A DNA stretch of 64,000 bases from Nitrospiraceae bacterium. GTDB lineage: Bacteria; Nitrospirota_A; Leptospirillia; Leptospirillales; Leptospirillaceae. The notes beneath the pieces are model-generated. The model searched no databases and was not told the DNA's origin. It saw only the letters and a program-made list of their open reading frames with translations. The stretch's first letter is position 1, and every line of letters begins with the position of its first letter. Below are positions 36,187-44,821 of the stretch, one piece after another. The DNA lies in assembly GCA_028064945.1 (NCBI GenBank), contig JAPTWQ010000046.1, forward strand, positions 9,515 through 73,514, in the 5' to 3' direction. The translations under genes were made by a program, and so were the position numbers.

Positions 36187-36843
36187 CTAATCAACCGCGC
36201 TCCGCCCATACACAATCGAACTGTCTCCACCCGACAGGAAAGCCACCCTCCCCTGAAAAAAGGGGTCAGGAGGCACCTCTGTTCCGCCGGGAAAGGAAAG
36301 TCCCGGCCAGTTGCGGGAAGGGTCGGACGGCAGATAGATCACCCCGGGCCCGGCGACAGCTCCATCCTGAACACTGGAAAGGAGAGCCACCGCATTCCCG
36401 GGAGAATCCATGGGGGTCCAGAGAGGGTCAGAAACCCAGTCTCCCGTTTTCAGGTCTCGCACCCTGCGTTCTCCAAGAACCTCGGACTGCCTTGCATCCA
36501 CCAGGAAAAAAATGGCTTCGGCATCGAGGTGTCTCCACTGGAGAGCCAGTGTATCAAAGGGAGAAACGCTCACCAACGGAACAGAAAGGCCGATCGCAAG
36601 CCCACTTCCAAACGAGTGTGCCACCCGAAGCGAGCTATAGTTCCCAGGCCCTTTTGAAACAGAAACCATCCCGATATCCGCCGATTTTTTCTTTGCCGAT
36701 TCCAGGAGAAGATCAACCGCCTGTGGCAGGATTTCGCTTGCCGCTCCTGTTGCGGACAGGGAGACCTTTCCCAGTCCGCGAAGATCCTCCAGAAGCGCCA
36801 GTCCCAGAACCCCCGTCGAACACTCGATAGCCAGATGAATCAT
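36187..36843 (-). CDS. tsaB: tRNA threonylcarbamoyladenosine biosynthesis protein TsaB
   Basis: TsaB works with TsaD and TsaE to make t6A at position 37 of ANN-reading tRNAs. The 218-residue chain has the ASKHA-fold start IHLAIECSTGVLGLALLED, the conserved VSKGPGNYSSLRVAHSFGSGLAIGL and SVSPFDTLALQ. It is the N-terminal half of a TsaD-like fold, without metal-binding histidines, as expected for TsaB. It overlaps radA by four bases and precedes rimI. Confidence 0.93.
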   Translation of the reverse strand: MIHLAIECSTGVLGLALLEDLRGLGKVSLSATGAASEILPQAVDLLLESAKKKSADIGMVSVSKGPGNYSSLRVAHSFGSGLAIGLSVPLVSVSPFDTLALQWRHLDAEAIFFLVDARQSEVLGERRVRDLKTGDWVSDPLWTPMDSPGNAVALLSSVQDGAVAGPGVIYLPSDPSRNWPGLSFPGGTEVPPDPFFQGRVAFLSGGDSSIVYGRSAVD

Positions 36844-38255
36844 CCTTTTCTCCCGAAGTCTTTCAACAGATCAATCGCCTCCCGAAGCTCCGTCACCGGA
36901 TGGAACGTAAGCCCTCCCGCCTTTGCCGGCCGACGGGAATCCTTTCCGGATTTTGAAGGATCGGAGGTCCCCCCGGGCAGAATCGCATGACGGAACCCGT
37001 GTCGCTCTGCCTCTTTCAGGCGTTCTGTCAGATGGGGAACCCGCCGCACTTCCCCTCCGAGGCCGACCTCTCCCATGACAACCCAGTCGGGAGGAAGGGC
37101 CAGATTGCGGAAGGAGCCCGCAAGGGAGAGCGCAACAGGAAGATCCACCGCGGGCTCGTCAACATCCACACCGCCGACAATGTTGACAAAGAGGTCCATT
37201 CCGCCCAGCTCAAGACCGGTTCTTCTCGACAAGACCGCGGTCATCAGGGAAAGTCGCTGGAGGCTGACGCCCTGGGCAACACGTCGCGGGTTCGGAAAGA
37301 CGGTCGGATTGACAAGCGTCTGCAGCTCGACAAGAATCGGCCTCGAACCTTCCATTCCCGGCACAATGATGGATCCGGACAGATTGGGGCGCCTGCCTTC
37401 CAGGAAAAAGGAAGAAGGGTTTTCCACCTCACGAAGCCCTTCGGGAACCATCTCGAAGATCCCCAGCTCCCCGGTCGGACCAAAGCGATTTTTGACCGAC
37501 CGCAGCATCCGGAGTGGGTGATGTCTTTCTCCTTCGAGATACAGGACCGTATCGACAAGATGTTCAAGAACCCTTGGACCGGCAATCTGTCCGTCCTTCG
37601 TCACATGGCCGATCACGAGAACCGTTACGCCGGATTTCTTGGCGACCTCGAGAAGAAGAGTCGCCGATTCCCTTAAAAGCGCCACCGATCCAGACACAAG
37701 CCCCATCTGGGGCATCGTGATCGTCTGGATAGAGTCCACAACCAGAATTTCAGGAGACAGTCGCACCACTTCCGCCAGGACGGCTTCGAGGTCGGTCTCC
37801 GCCATCAGGTGAAGGGCTCCCGATGGCTCGCCCAGACGGTCGTAACGCATCCGGATCTGCTCCGGAGATTCCTCCCCGGCAGCAATCAAGACCTTCCTGG
37901 AACGCGCAATACGGGACAGTGCCTGAAGGACAAGCGTGGATTTTCCCACTCCGGGGTCTCCCCCAAGAAGGACAAAAGATCCTGGAACAAGCCCTCCCCC
38001 CAAGACCCGATCCACCTCTGAAAATCCCGTGGGAATCCGTTCGATGGTCCGGCTTCCCACTTCAGCGATGGGAACGGACCTGAGCTCCTGGCCGGTTTTT
38101 TCATTCTGGACGATCGCCTCGAAACGGCTGGCCGGGGCAACCCATTCAACCAGACCATCCGGAGCCTCATGGCATCCAGGACAAAACCCCATCCATCGCG
38201 GAGATCGATATCCGCATGCGGGACAGACAAAAGACACTTGATCTTTTCGGCTCAT
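36840..38255 (-). CDS. radA: DNA repair protein RadA
   Basis: RadA is a hexameric helicase-like protein that helps recombination by branch migration. The N-terminal zinc finger has C11, C14, C25, C28 (CPAC..CPGC). The RecA-like core has Walker A GGDPGVGKST and Walker B EILVVDSIQTI, with the RadA-specific KNRFG motif. The C-terminal Lon-like domain (GGVDVDEPAVDLPVALSL) lacks protease residues. Length is 471. It is the first gene of the long minus-strand cluster and is divergent from the gene at 38372. Confidence 0.96.
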   Translation of the reverse strand: MSRKDQVSFVCPACGYRSPRWMGFCPGCHEAPDGLVEWVAPASRFEAIVQNEKTGQELRSVPIAEVGSRTIERIPTGFSEVDRVLGGGLVPGSFVLLGGDPGVGKSTLVLQALSRIARSRKVLIAAGEESPEQIRMRYDRLGEPSGALHLMAETDLEAVLAEVVRLSPEILVVDSIQTITMPQMGLVSGSVALLRESATLLLEVAKKSGVTVLVIGHVTKDGQIAGPRVLEHLVDTVLYLEGERHHPLRMLRSVKNRFGPTGELGIFEMVPEGLREVENPSSFFLEGRRPNLSGSIIVPGMEGSRPILVELQTLVNPTVFPNPRRVAQGVSLQRLSLMTAVLSRRTGLELGGMDLFVNIVGGVDVDEPAVDLPVALSLAGSFRNLALPPDWVVMGEVGLGGEVRRVPHLTERLKEAERHGFRHAILPGGTSDPSKSGKDSRRPAKAGGLTFHPVTELREAIDLLKDFGRKG

Positions 38256-38306
38256 TTTCCCTTTCCGTCGTTTGCCCGGCAGAACAGGCCCCTATGAAGG
38301 GATTCA

Positions 38307-38336
38307 TTGTTGTGTTATGTTTTTCAGAAATATAAC
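38307..38336 (+). promoter_or_regulatory. Promoter for the outer-membrane protein gene
   Basis: TTGTTG, 18-base spacer, TATAAC (5 of 6 to the -10 consensus). It lies 36 bases before the start at 38372, in the 116-base space shared with the divergent radA. Confidence 0.5.
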
Positions 38337-38371
38337 CCAAGCGGGGACCAGCCATCACTGCGATCCACCTT

Positions 38372-39193
38372 ATGGAGAATCTCTTGACCGGGAAAAAAAA
38401 CAGAGACCAGGCAAATGAGACCACTTCGGCCCATACCCGGGAAAGTTCCGGAAAGGCTCCATTGATCAGCCGAATCCTGATCCCGGGGATTCTTCTTGCT
38501 CTTGCCATCCTGACCATCGGGATCAAACCGGACGTTCTTCTTGCCGCGGACGGAGAGGATACCCCCAACTTTTCAGACCCCGGTTCGGGCGGCCCGGACA
38601 ACTCTCCCGAGTTTACCAACACCCCCGATATCGGTGTCGGAACCTCCGTCAATCCTCTTGCGCAACCCAACCAGATCCTTTTCGACGCCGCCATCGGATT
38701 TGTGCCAAGTATCGGACCATCGGTCTCAGGCGCAACAGGAAATGCCCAAACCGGAGTCGGATTTCTGGTCGACCTGCAGGCGGGCTATACAGTCCTGCCG
38801 AACCTTGTCGCCACGCTGGGGGTCTCCATCCACGCATTTTCAAATGATACCAATATCCCGATCCTCCTTGGCATCCAGTATTACTTTGATAATGGCGGAG
38901 GCTTTCCCATGATCATGGGAAACCAGAAGCTGACACTTGTTCCCTATATCGAAGCGGCGATGGGACCGGTCTTCAATGTTTCAACCGACTCTGCCGGAAC
39001 CGGAGTCGGCGCCATGGCCTTCGGCTTCCGGGTGGGCCCTGGCGTCCTGATTCCATTCGGTGTCAACCGACATCAGGGTATCTATTTCGAAATCGACTAT
39101 GAAACCCAGGGCGGACCCTTCTCGGGTGGCGGACTTTCAAGCTCGGCGTTCACCCTGATTCCGGTGAAGGTGGGATACACGACCATCTTTTAG
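38372..39193 (+). CDS. Outer-membrane beta-barrel protein
   Basis: A 273-residue protein with a long charged N-terminus, a hydrophobic segment (residues 31-55, ending LLAADG) and a Pro/Ser/Gly-rich linker. Eight or more short amphipathic strands follow, with Gly and aromatic residues (for example GFRVGPGVLIPFG and YFEIDYETQGG). The chain ends KVGYTTIF with a C-terminal Phe, as barrel proteins use for BAM recognition. This resembles OmpA/OmpW-like 8-stranded barrels. No cargo is known. Its 3' end overlaps the convergent LOG gene by 57 bases. Confidence 0.65.
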   Translation: MENLLTGKKNRDQANETTSAHTRESSGKAPLISRILIPGILLALAILTIGIKPDVLLAADGEDTPNFSDPGSGGPDNSPEFTNTPDIGVGTSVNPLAQPNQILFDAAIGFVPSIGPSVSGATGNAQTGVGFLVDLQAGYTVLPNLVATLGVSIHAFSNDTNIPILLGIQYYFDNGGGFPMIMGNQKLTLVPYIEAAMGPVFNVSTDSAGTGVGAMAFGFRVGPGVLIPFGVNRHQGIYFEIDYETQGGPFSGGGLSSSAFTLIPVKVGYTTIF

Positions 39194-39802
39194 CCAATGC
39201 TCCCGAAGGGACAAAAGCGCCTCCCTTGCGGAAAAAGAAACAGCCGGAACGAATGGCGGATCGGGGACGACCCTCCTTTCGGACAGCTTTTCCAGAAGCG
39301 GCCTCCACAAAATCGGCCAGAACGGATTCTCCGGGTCGTCAAGAAAGACCGCCGGAACCTGATAGCTCCCGTCAAGTCTTGATGTTGCCAGCCAGAAAAA
39401 AAGCTCATCCAATGTTCCATATCCTCCTGGCAACACGACAATCCCCTCGGACTCTGTCAGAAAAAACTGCTTCCTGAGAAAAAATTGTCCGAAAAGGAAG
39501 TCCCCTTGCGGAGTCTTTCCGGGAGAGCATCCGGGACGGCACAAAAGAGCCACACCGCTTCCCGGATTGACCGCATTTGCTCCCTCGAGAACCGCCCCCA
39601 TCAGACCGTCCCGTCCCCCGGCCAATGCGAGAAAGCCTTCAGCCGCAATCTCCCCTCCGAGCTCCTTTGCAAGAGACCAGGCAGAATCAGTGGCATCAAG
39701 AGAAGAAGAGGCAAAAACCGAAATTTTGGGAACCGCTTGAAGTCCGCGAAAAAATGCGCAGGCCAAAGCGATTTCGGAGCAAGACTCAGATTCCGGAAAC
39801 AC
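39137..39802 (-). CDS. LOG-family (TIGR00730) Rossmann-fold nucleotide hydrolase
   Basis: The LOG/TIGR00730 family includes cytokinin riboside 5'-monophosphate phosphoribohydrolases and bacterial nucleotide-cleaving enzymes. The signature motifs are GGRDGLMGAV and PGGYGTLDELFFWL. Residues before and after fit the Rossmann fold. A frame open to 40000 is longer, but I choose the GTG at 39802, preceded by GGAAGG at 5-base spacing; this gives 221 residues, the family size, and overlaps the tldE end by only 17 bases. The 3' end runs antisense over the last 57 bases of the barrel gene. Confidence 0.8.
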   Translation of the reverse strand: MFPESESCSEIALACAFFRGLQAVPKISVFASSSLDATDSAWSLAKELGGEIAAEGFLALAGGRDGLMGAVLEGANAVNPGSGVALLCRPGCSPGKTPQGDFLFGQFFLRKQFFLTESEGIVVLPGGYGTLDELFFWLATSRLDGSYQVPAVFLDDPENPFWPILWRPLLEKLSERRVVPDPPFVPAVSFSAREALLSLREHWLKDGRVSHLHRNQGERRA

Positions 39803-41159
39803 GAAGGCCTTCCACCAGAATAGACGGGCAGATAATCGAGCTTCGCCTCGAAAGATCCGACCCGACGCCAATGATCCCCAAAAACAATGAATCGAGCGTT
39901 CCGGCAATCGTAAACTCCGAAAGAGGCCCCATGATCTCACCTCCACGGACCTCGTATCCGAATGCCCCCCTCGAGTAATCTCCCGTGACCGTGTTGACAC
40001 CGAATCCGATCAGTTCTGTCACCAGTATCCCGTCGCCCATTTGTTTTAAAAGCGCGGCACGGTCGGAGGACCCCGGGGTCACAAGAATATTGGACGTTCC
40101 CACGGAAGGAGAATCGCCAAGGGAACGGACGGCATTCCCGGTTGTTTTATGGCCTGTTTTCCTGGCGGAATAGGTGTCGAACAAAAAGCCGTTCAAAACG
40201 CCCCCGGAGAGAATCTCCTTCCGGGTGACACGGACACCCTCTCCATCAAACGGACGGCTCCCGAACCCTCCCGGAAGGAAAGGATCCTCTGTAATGGTCA
40301 GGATCCCGGAGGCAACAGACGTTCCCTCGCGACCTTTCAGATAAGTGGCATCCCTGTAGAGGGAATGGCCGGAAATCGCCGACAGGAAATGGCCAATCAG
40401 TGACCGGGCATTTTCCGGATCGAACAGGATCCGGGCATTTCCCGTTGGCGGCCTTTTGGGATGAAGCCTCCTGATGGCCCTGCGTGAAGACTCTGTGCCG
40501 ATCGCCTCGGGAGAATCGAGATCCCTGAAAAATGGACGCTGGTCATACCAGTAGTCTCTTTCCATCGAATCGCCTTCTTTGGCGATGGATGTGACCGAGA
40601 GCGCATAGTTCGTTCGTCTCGTCCCGCCGAGGAAGCCGCGCGTGTTTCCCATCTGGCGGGTTACCCGGCTCGACTGGAATTCGGCTCCTTCTGAAGACGC
40701 AATCCGACTGTCATAGGAAAGGGCCGCCTTCTCGCAGGAAAGAGCGATCTCCAGACGAAGCCTTGAAGAAGGCTCGGGGCTGTCATCTTCAAGAAGAAGG
40801 TCCGGAAGTGGCCGATGAAGTTCAAGGTCGGCTGGGTCCGGAAGGCCCGCATAAGGATCGGGAGCGGTCTCGCCGGCAAGTCTGACCGCTTCCCTGACCA
40901 ATTCCGAGAGAGCGTTCCGGTTCAGGTCCGAAGTCGAGACGATCGCCTGGGATTCCCCCCTGAATACACGGATCCCCATCCCCCTGCTCAGGCTCCTGTT
41001 GACCTTCTCCACATCACCTTTCCGGACCGAGATGGAGTAGTCGTCGCTTGTCACATAAATGGCATCGGCGTCGGTCGCTCCGAGCCTTTTGGACTCCGAC
41101 AATACAAACGAAAGGAGATCTTCTCCCTGTGCGATCTTCTCAACGGCATCGTCGCTCAT
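39786..41159 (-). CDS. tldE: Metalloprotease-complex subunit TldE/PmbA
   Basis: TldE pairs with TldD to form a cytoplasmic heterodimeric protease that trims unfolded or precursor peptides. TldE itself lacks the catalytic HExxxH, as here. The family phrases are YSISVRKGDVEKVNRSLSRG, GMGIRVFRGESQ and YSRGAFGYEVRGGEIMGP. I start at the ATG at 41159 (MSDDAVEKIAQ), which overlaps the tldD stop by four bases. The product is 457 residues, near family length. The upstream extension to 41243 would lie in tldD. Confidence 0.93.
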   Translation of the reverse strand: MSDDAVEKIAQGEDLLSFVLSESKRLGATDADAIYVTSDDYSISVRKGDVEKVNRSLSRGMGIRVFRGESQAIVSTSDLNRNALSELVREAVRLAGETAPDPYAGLPDPADLELHRPLPDLLLEDDSPEPSSRLRLEIALSCEKAALSYDSRIASSEGAEFQSSRVTRQMGNTRGFLGGTRRTNYALSVTSIAKEGDSMERDYWYDQRPFFRDLDSPEAIGTESSRRAIRRLHPKRPPTGNARILFDPENARSLIGHFLSAISGHSLYRDATYLKGREGTSVASGILTITEDPFLPGGFGSRPFDGEGVRVTRKEILSGGVLNGFLFDTYSARKTGHKTTGNAVRSLGDSPSVGTSNILVTPGSSDRAALLKQMGDGILVTELIGFGVNTVTGDYSRGAFGYEVRGGEIMGPLSEFTIAGTLDSLFLGIIGVGSDLSRRSSIICPSILVEGLRVSGI

Positions 41160-42631
41160 GCTGTGCCCCCTACGGTCAACTCTTCCACCATGATTGTCGG
41201 CAAACCTACGCCGACCGGGACGGACTGTCCATCTTTTCCGCACGTTCCCACTCCGGAGTCAAGCGCCATGTCCGACCCCACCATCGACACCTTCGTCAGC
41301 ACTTCCGGTCCACTGCCGATAAGCGTCGCGCCACGGACAGGGTAGAGGATCCGGCCTTTCTCGACGTAATAAGCCTCCGATGTGGAGAAAACAAACTTTC
41401 CGGAGGTGATGTCCACCTGGCCACCGCCGAAATTGACGGCATAGATCCCCCGGTCGAGGCTTTCAAGTATTTCTTTCGGATCGGAATCTCCCCCCAGCAT
41501 GCTGGTATTGGTCATTCTGGGCATCGGGGCATGGGCATAGGATTCTCTCCGGCCATTGCCCGTGACCTTCATTCCCATCAGGTGCGCATTATGGCGGTCC
41601 TGAAGATACCCGCGAAGGATCCCCTTCTCGATCAGGACTGTTCTCGACGTCGGGGTTCCTTCGTCATCGACGTTCAGGGAGCCCCTTCTTCCCGGGATCG
41701 TCCCGTCGTCGATGACCGTACAGAGGGACGATGCGACCTTTTCCCCGATCCTTCCGGAAAAAGCCGATGTCCCCTTCCGGTTGAAATCCCCTTCCAGTCC
41801 GTGGCCGACCGCCTCATGGAGAAGGATACCCGGCCATCCCGGGCCCAGGACGACAGCCATGGTCCCTGATGGACAGTCACGCGCATCAAGATTCACGACC
41901 GCCTGCCGGGCGGCCTCCCGGGCCCCCGAGCGTATCCGTTCAATATCCGGGATCGACGAGAAGGGAACCCGGCCACCAAAACCATAGGAGCCGGTCTGGC
42001 GATTAGTGCCATTTTGTGCAATCACCGTTATGTTGAAGCGGTAAAGGGGCCTCAGGTCGGTTGAAAGCTGGCCATCTTCCCGAACCGTCAGGACGGTCTT
42101 CACCTCCGTCGCCAAGGAGACCATGACCTGTTTCACGCGATGGTCATAAGCCCTTGCCGCACGGTCGGCCTCCGACAAAAGCTCCCGCCTGACATCCGTT
42201 GCCAGGACAAGCCCCTCTTCCGTGACCGGGTAGAGCGAATGGGAATGCGCCATTTTGCCGACCTGGGTCCGTGCCGGGGAATCGCCCCCATGAAGGGCAA
42301 TTTCCCGGGCCGTCGCCATGGTGAGGCGAAGCATTTTGGGATCAATCTCCTCGGTCAGGGCAAATCCGGTTTTCTCCCCCGAGATGATCCTCGCTCCCGC
42401 TCCCTGGGAAACATGGCTTCCCGCCTTTTTGACAATCCCTTCCTCAAGGCTCATCGTTTCCGAAACAGTGTGCTCGAAGTAGAGATCCGCAAAATCGACA
42501 TGGCTTCCCGACGCCAGATTCATCACCGACTCAAGAACTTCCGGTGTCGCGCCGAAGCGGTGTTCAAAAAAACCTGCCAGATCCCGGCCTGTTTCCTGAC
42601 TCTCCCTGGTTGAACCTTCAGATATGGACAT
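41156..42631 (-). CDS. tldD: Metalloprotease TldD
   Basis: TldD is the zinc-containing catalytic partner of TldE. The motif HEAVGHGLEGDF is the HExxxH-type zinc site, preceded by GPGWPGILL. The C-terminal GGGQVDITSGKFVFSTSEAY is typical. I start at the ATG at 42631 (MSISEGSTRES), giving 491 residues. The frame could be extended to 42751, but the added segment is unlike the family. It overlaps tldE by four bases, so the two subunits are made together. Confidence 0.94.
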   Translation of the reverse strand: MSISEGSTRESQETGRDLAGFFEHRFGATPEVLESVMNLASGSHVDFADLYFEHTVSETMSLEEGIVKKAGSHVSQGAGARIISGEKTGFALTEEIDPKMLRLTMATAREIALHGGDSPARTQVGKMAHSHSLYPVTEEGLVLATDVRRELLSEADRAARAYDHRVKQVMVSLATEVKTVLTVREDGQLSTDLRPLYRFNITVIAQNGTNRQTGSYGFGGRVPFSSIPDIERIRSGAREAARQAVVNLDARDCPSGTMAVVLGPGWPGILLHEAVGHGLEGDFNRKGTSAFSGRIGEKVASSLCTVIDDGTIPGRRGSLNVDDEGTPTSRTVLIEKGILRGYLQDRHNAHLMGMKVTGNGRRESYAHAPMPRMTNTSMLGGDSDPKEILESLDRGIYAVNFGGGQVDITSGKFVFSTSEAYYVEKGRILYPVRGATLIGSGPEVLTKVSMVGSDMALDSGVGTCGKDGQSVPVGVGLPTIMVEELTVGGTA

Positions 42632-42791
42632 CTTTGACCCCCCAAATGCACAATAGGTGCGACTTTTCTGACGAAATTTCAAAACAGCCCGGACAAAGCC
42701 CGGGACCATCCGGCGCACAGGAAACTTTTCCGGCGAAACAAGTACCTCCACTATAAAGGGACCCCGTTCTCTGGATCAAGGATTCTCTCCG

Positions 42792-43886
42792 ATGACAGAT
42801 GCTTCTGATTTCCATGAACACTCTTTGGACCGCATAAGAAAGATCCTTGAAAGGGCCCGGGAGGAAGGGGCCTTTCCCGGAGCGGTCCTCCTCTGGGGCG
42901 TGGCTTCCGGGAAACCGGCATGGCTCTGTTCGGGCTTTCTCAGGACAGACATCCCTGGGGAGCGCGTTACCGAAAATACCCTCTTTGACTTGGCATCACT
43001 GACCAAACCATTGGTCACCGCCAGTCTGGCCCTTCTGGCCGCCGGCGAGGGGGCGCTGTCCCTTTCCCGTCCGATTGAAGAGCTGACCCCCCTTCCGCCC
43101 GGCCATTATCTGCGGAAACAGCCGCTATCCCGACTGCTCTCCCATACGTCGGGCCTTCTCCCCTGGGCACCCCTCTACCGGGAGATCCCTCCGAACAACC
43201 CCCGCCTGTTCAGGAAAATGCTGGAAGAGAGGATCCTCGACCTCCCCCCCGACTATCTTCCAGGCACACAGGCCCGGTACTCCGACTTTGGATATATTCT
43301 GGCCGGATGGATCATTGAAAGGATTTACGGCAATAGAAGTCTCGACCGGCTTTTCAGGGAAAAGGTCGCAGATCCCCTTGCAGTGCGTGACACAGGTTTT
43401 ATCGAGATCGAAAAAAGCAGTCCTCTCAGAATGCATCCGATCGCATCCACAGAGATGATCGAAGATCTGGGGGTTCCATTGACCGGACTTGTCCATGACG
43501 AACACGCCCGGTACCTCGGGGGCGTTTCCGGTCACGCGGGACTTTTTGCCAGCGCTTTGTCCGTATGGAGGCTTGTATTGCCATGGATGGGACAGGGAAA
43601 CATCTTCCATCCGACGGTTCTTTCGGATTTCCTCAAAAAGCAGGCCGGTGTTTCCTGGACCTGCGGCTGGGACACTCCCACGGAAAACTCCCAGTCGGGA
43701 CATCGGTTCTCCAAAAACGCCATTGGCCATCTCGGCTATACAGGAACATCGATATGGATGGAACCCGGAAATGGGCGCATCATCATCCTCCTGACCAACC
43801 GCGTCCACCCGTCCCGAACACAAAACCTTTTAAAGCTCTGGAGGCCCAGAATCTACGACAGCGTCATGGAGAACGGGTTCACCTAA
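42792..43886 (+). CDS. Serine hydrolase of the beta-lactamase (class C/AmpC-like) family
   Basis: The 364-residue protein has a SxxK nucleophile motif in LASLTKPLV (S69, K72), LLSHTSGLLP near residue 115 and a YSD motif in ARYSDFGYILAGWI near residue 161. The third, HxG-like, motif is GHLGYTGT. No signal peptide is seen, so it may be cytoplasmic. Relatives include esterases, D-aminopeptidases and beta-lactamases; the substrate is not clear. The stop overlaps the convergent hpnC stop by four bases. Confidence 0.8.
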   Translation: MTDASDFHEHSLDRIRKILERAREEGAFPGAVLLWGVASGKPAWLCSGFLRTDIPGERVTENTLFDLASLTKPLVTASLALLAAGEGALSLSRPIEELTPLPPGHYLRKQPLSRLLSHTSGLLPWAPLYREIPPNNPRLFRKMLEERILDLPPDYLPGTQARYSDFGYILAGWIIERIYGNRSLDRLFREKVADPLAVRDTGFIEIEKSSPLRMHPIASTEMIEDLGVPLTGLVHDEHARYLGGVSGHAGLFASALSVWRLVLPWMGQGNIFHPTVLSDFLKKQAGVSWTCGWDTPTENSQSGHRFSKNAIGHLGYTGTSIWMEPGNGRIIILLTNRVHPSRTQNLLKLWRPRIYDSVMENGFT

Positions 43887-44821
43887 GGACTGCGAACAGG
43901 ATCCAGGAGGGGGATGACATCGGGATCATAAGCCGCCCCCTCCTGAAAAAGTGGATGGGAATGATCAAACCTTCCGAACGGATCTGACCCAAGAAGACTT
44001 CCCCCAAAGATCCGGAGCCAGTCCGCCTTCCGAAGAACGGGCCGTTCGCTGATCCTGCGCGCCGGGTCGCACCCCATCTTCAAAATGCCAAGCCCTCCCA
44101 GAAGAACCAGGCGAAGCTCGATGGAAAGTCGAAACCCGACCTTCGGGGGCAAATCCCTTCCCCTGTAGAAGAGCCCTCCTGTAAAAGACTCAAGTCTTTT
44201 CAAAAGCTTGAGATGGCGATCATCCGAAGCAGCAAACAGCTCATCTTCCGACAGATGGCAGGCGGACAGCTCGTCTGTCGGAACATAGATACGGTCTTTT
44301 TTCCGGTCGACATCGATGTCCTGCCAGAAGTTGGCGAGCTGAAGGGCGGTACAGATCGCATCGGAAGATTTGAAAAGGGCTTCGTCCCGATAACCGTGGA
44401 CCCACAAAAGAAGTCGTCCGACCGGATTGGCCGACAATTTTGAATATCCCAAAAGATCCACAAATGATTGATGCCTCGTCACCACCCGGTCCCGCTCGAA
44501 AGCCCTGATCAGGTGATCGAGCCATTCGACCGGAAGAGAAAATGAGCTGATCACCTCTGAAAGGGCTCGAAAGACGGGATGGTCCACCGGTCCGGAAGCC
44601 GCCCGAAACAAAAGCTCCCGCCACATCGAAAGCTTCTCGAACGCCTCTCGCGTATCGGGAATCTCGTCGGCAAAATCATCCGCGGTCCGTGCAAAGGCAT
44701 AGATGACAGCGATTGGAAGCCGCGTGGACTTTGGCAGCAGGCCGGATGCCACCGGAAAGTTTTCATAGTGGCTCTCGGCCATCTGTTTGCAATAAGAAAA
44801 AGAATCCTCCAGGGAAATCAT
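43883..44821 (-). CDS. hpnC: Hydroxysqualene synthase HpnC
   Basis: HpnC converts presqualene diphosphate to hydroxysqualene in the three-gene HpnCDE route to squalene for hopanoids. It is a squalene/phytoene synthase family member with two Asp-rich motifs, RTADDFADE and WQDIDVDRKKDRIYVP. I start at the ATG at 44821 (MISLEDSFSYC), which overlaps the hpnE stop in ATGA; an upstream ATG is possible. Length is 312. Neighbouring hpnE and hpnD set the assignment between HpnC and HpnD. Confidence 0.9.
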   Translation of the reverse strand: MISLEDSFSYCKQMAESHYENFPVASGLLPKSTRLPIAVIYAFARTADDFADEIPDTREAFEKLSMWRELLFRAASGPVDHPVFRALSEVISSFSLPVEWLDHLIRAFERDRVVTRHQSFVDLLGYSKLSANPVGRLLLWVHGYRDEALFKSSDAICTALQLANFWQDIDVDRKKDRIYVPTDELSACHLSEDELFAASDDRHLKLLKRLESFTGGLFYRGRDLPPKVGFRLSIELRLVLLGGLGILKMGCDPARRISERPVLRKADWLRIFGGSLLGSDPFGRFDHSHPLFQEGAAYDPDVIPLLDPVRSP

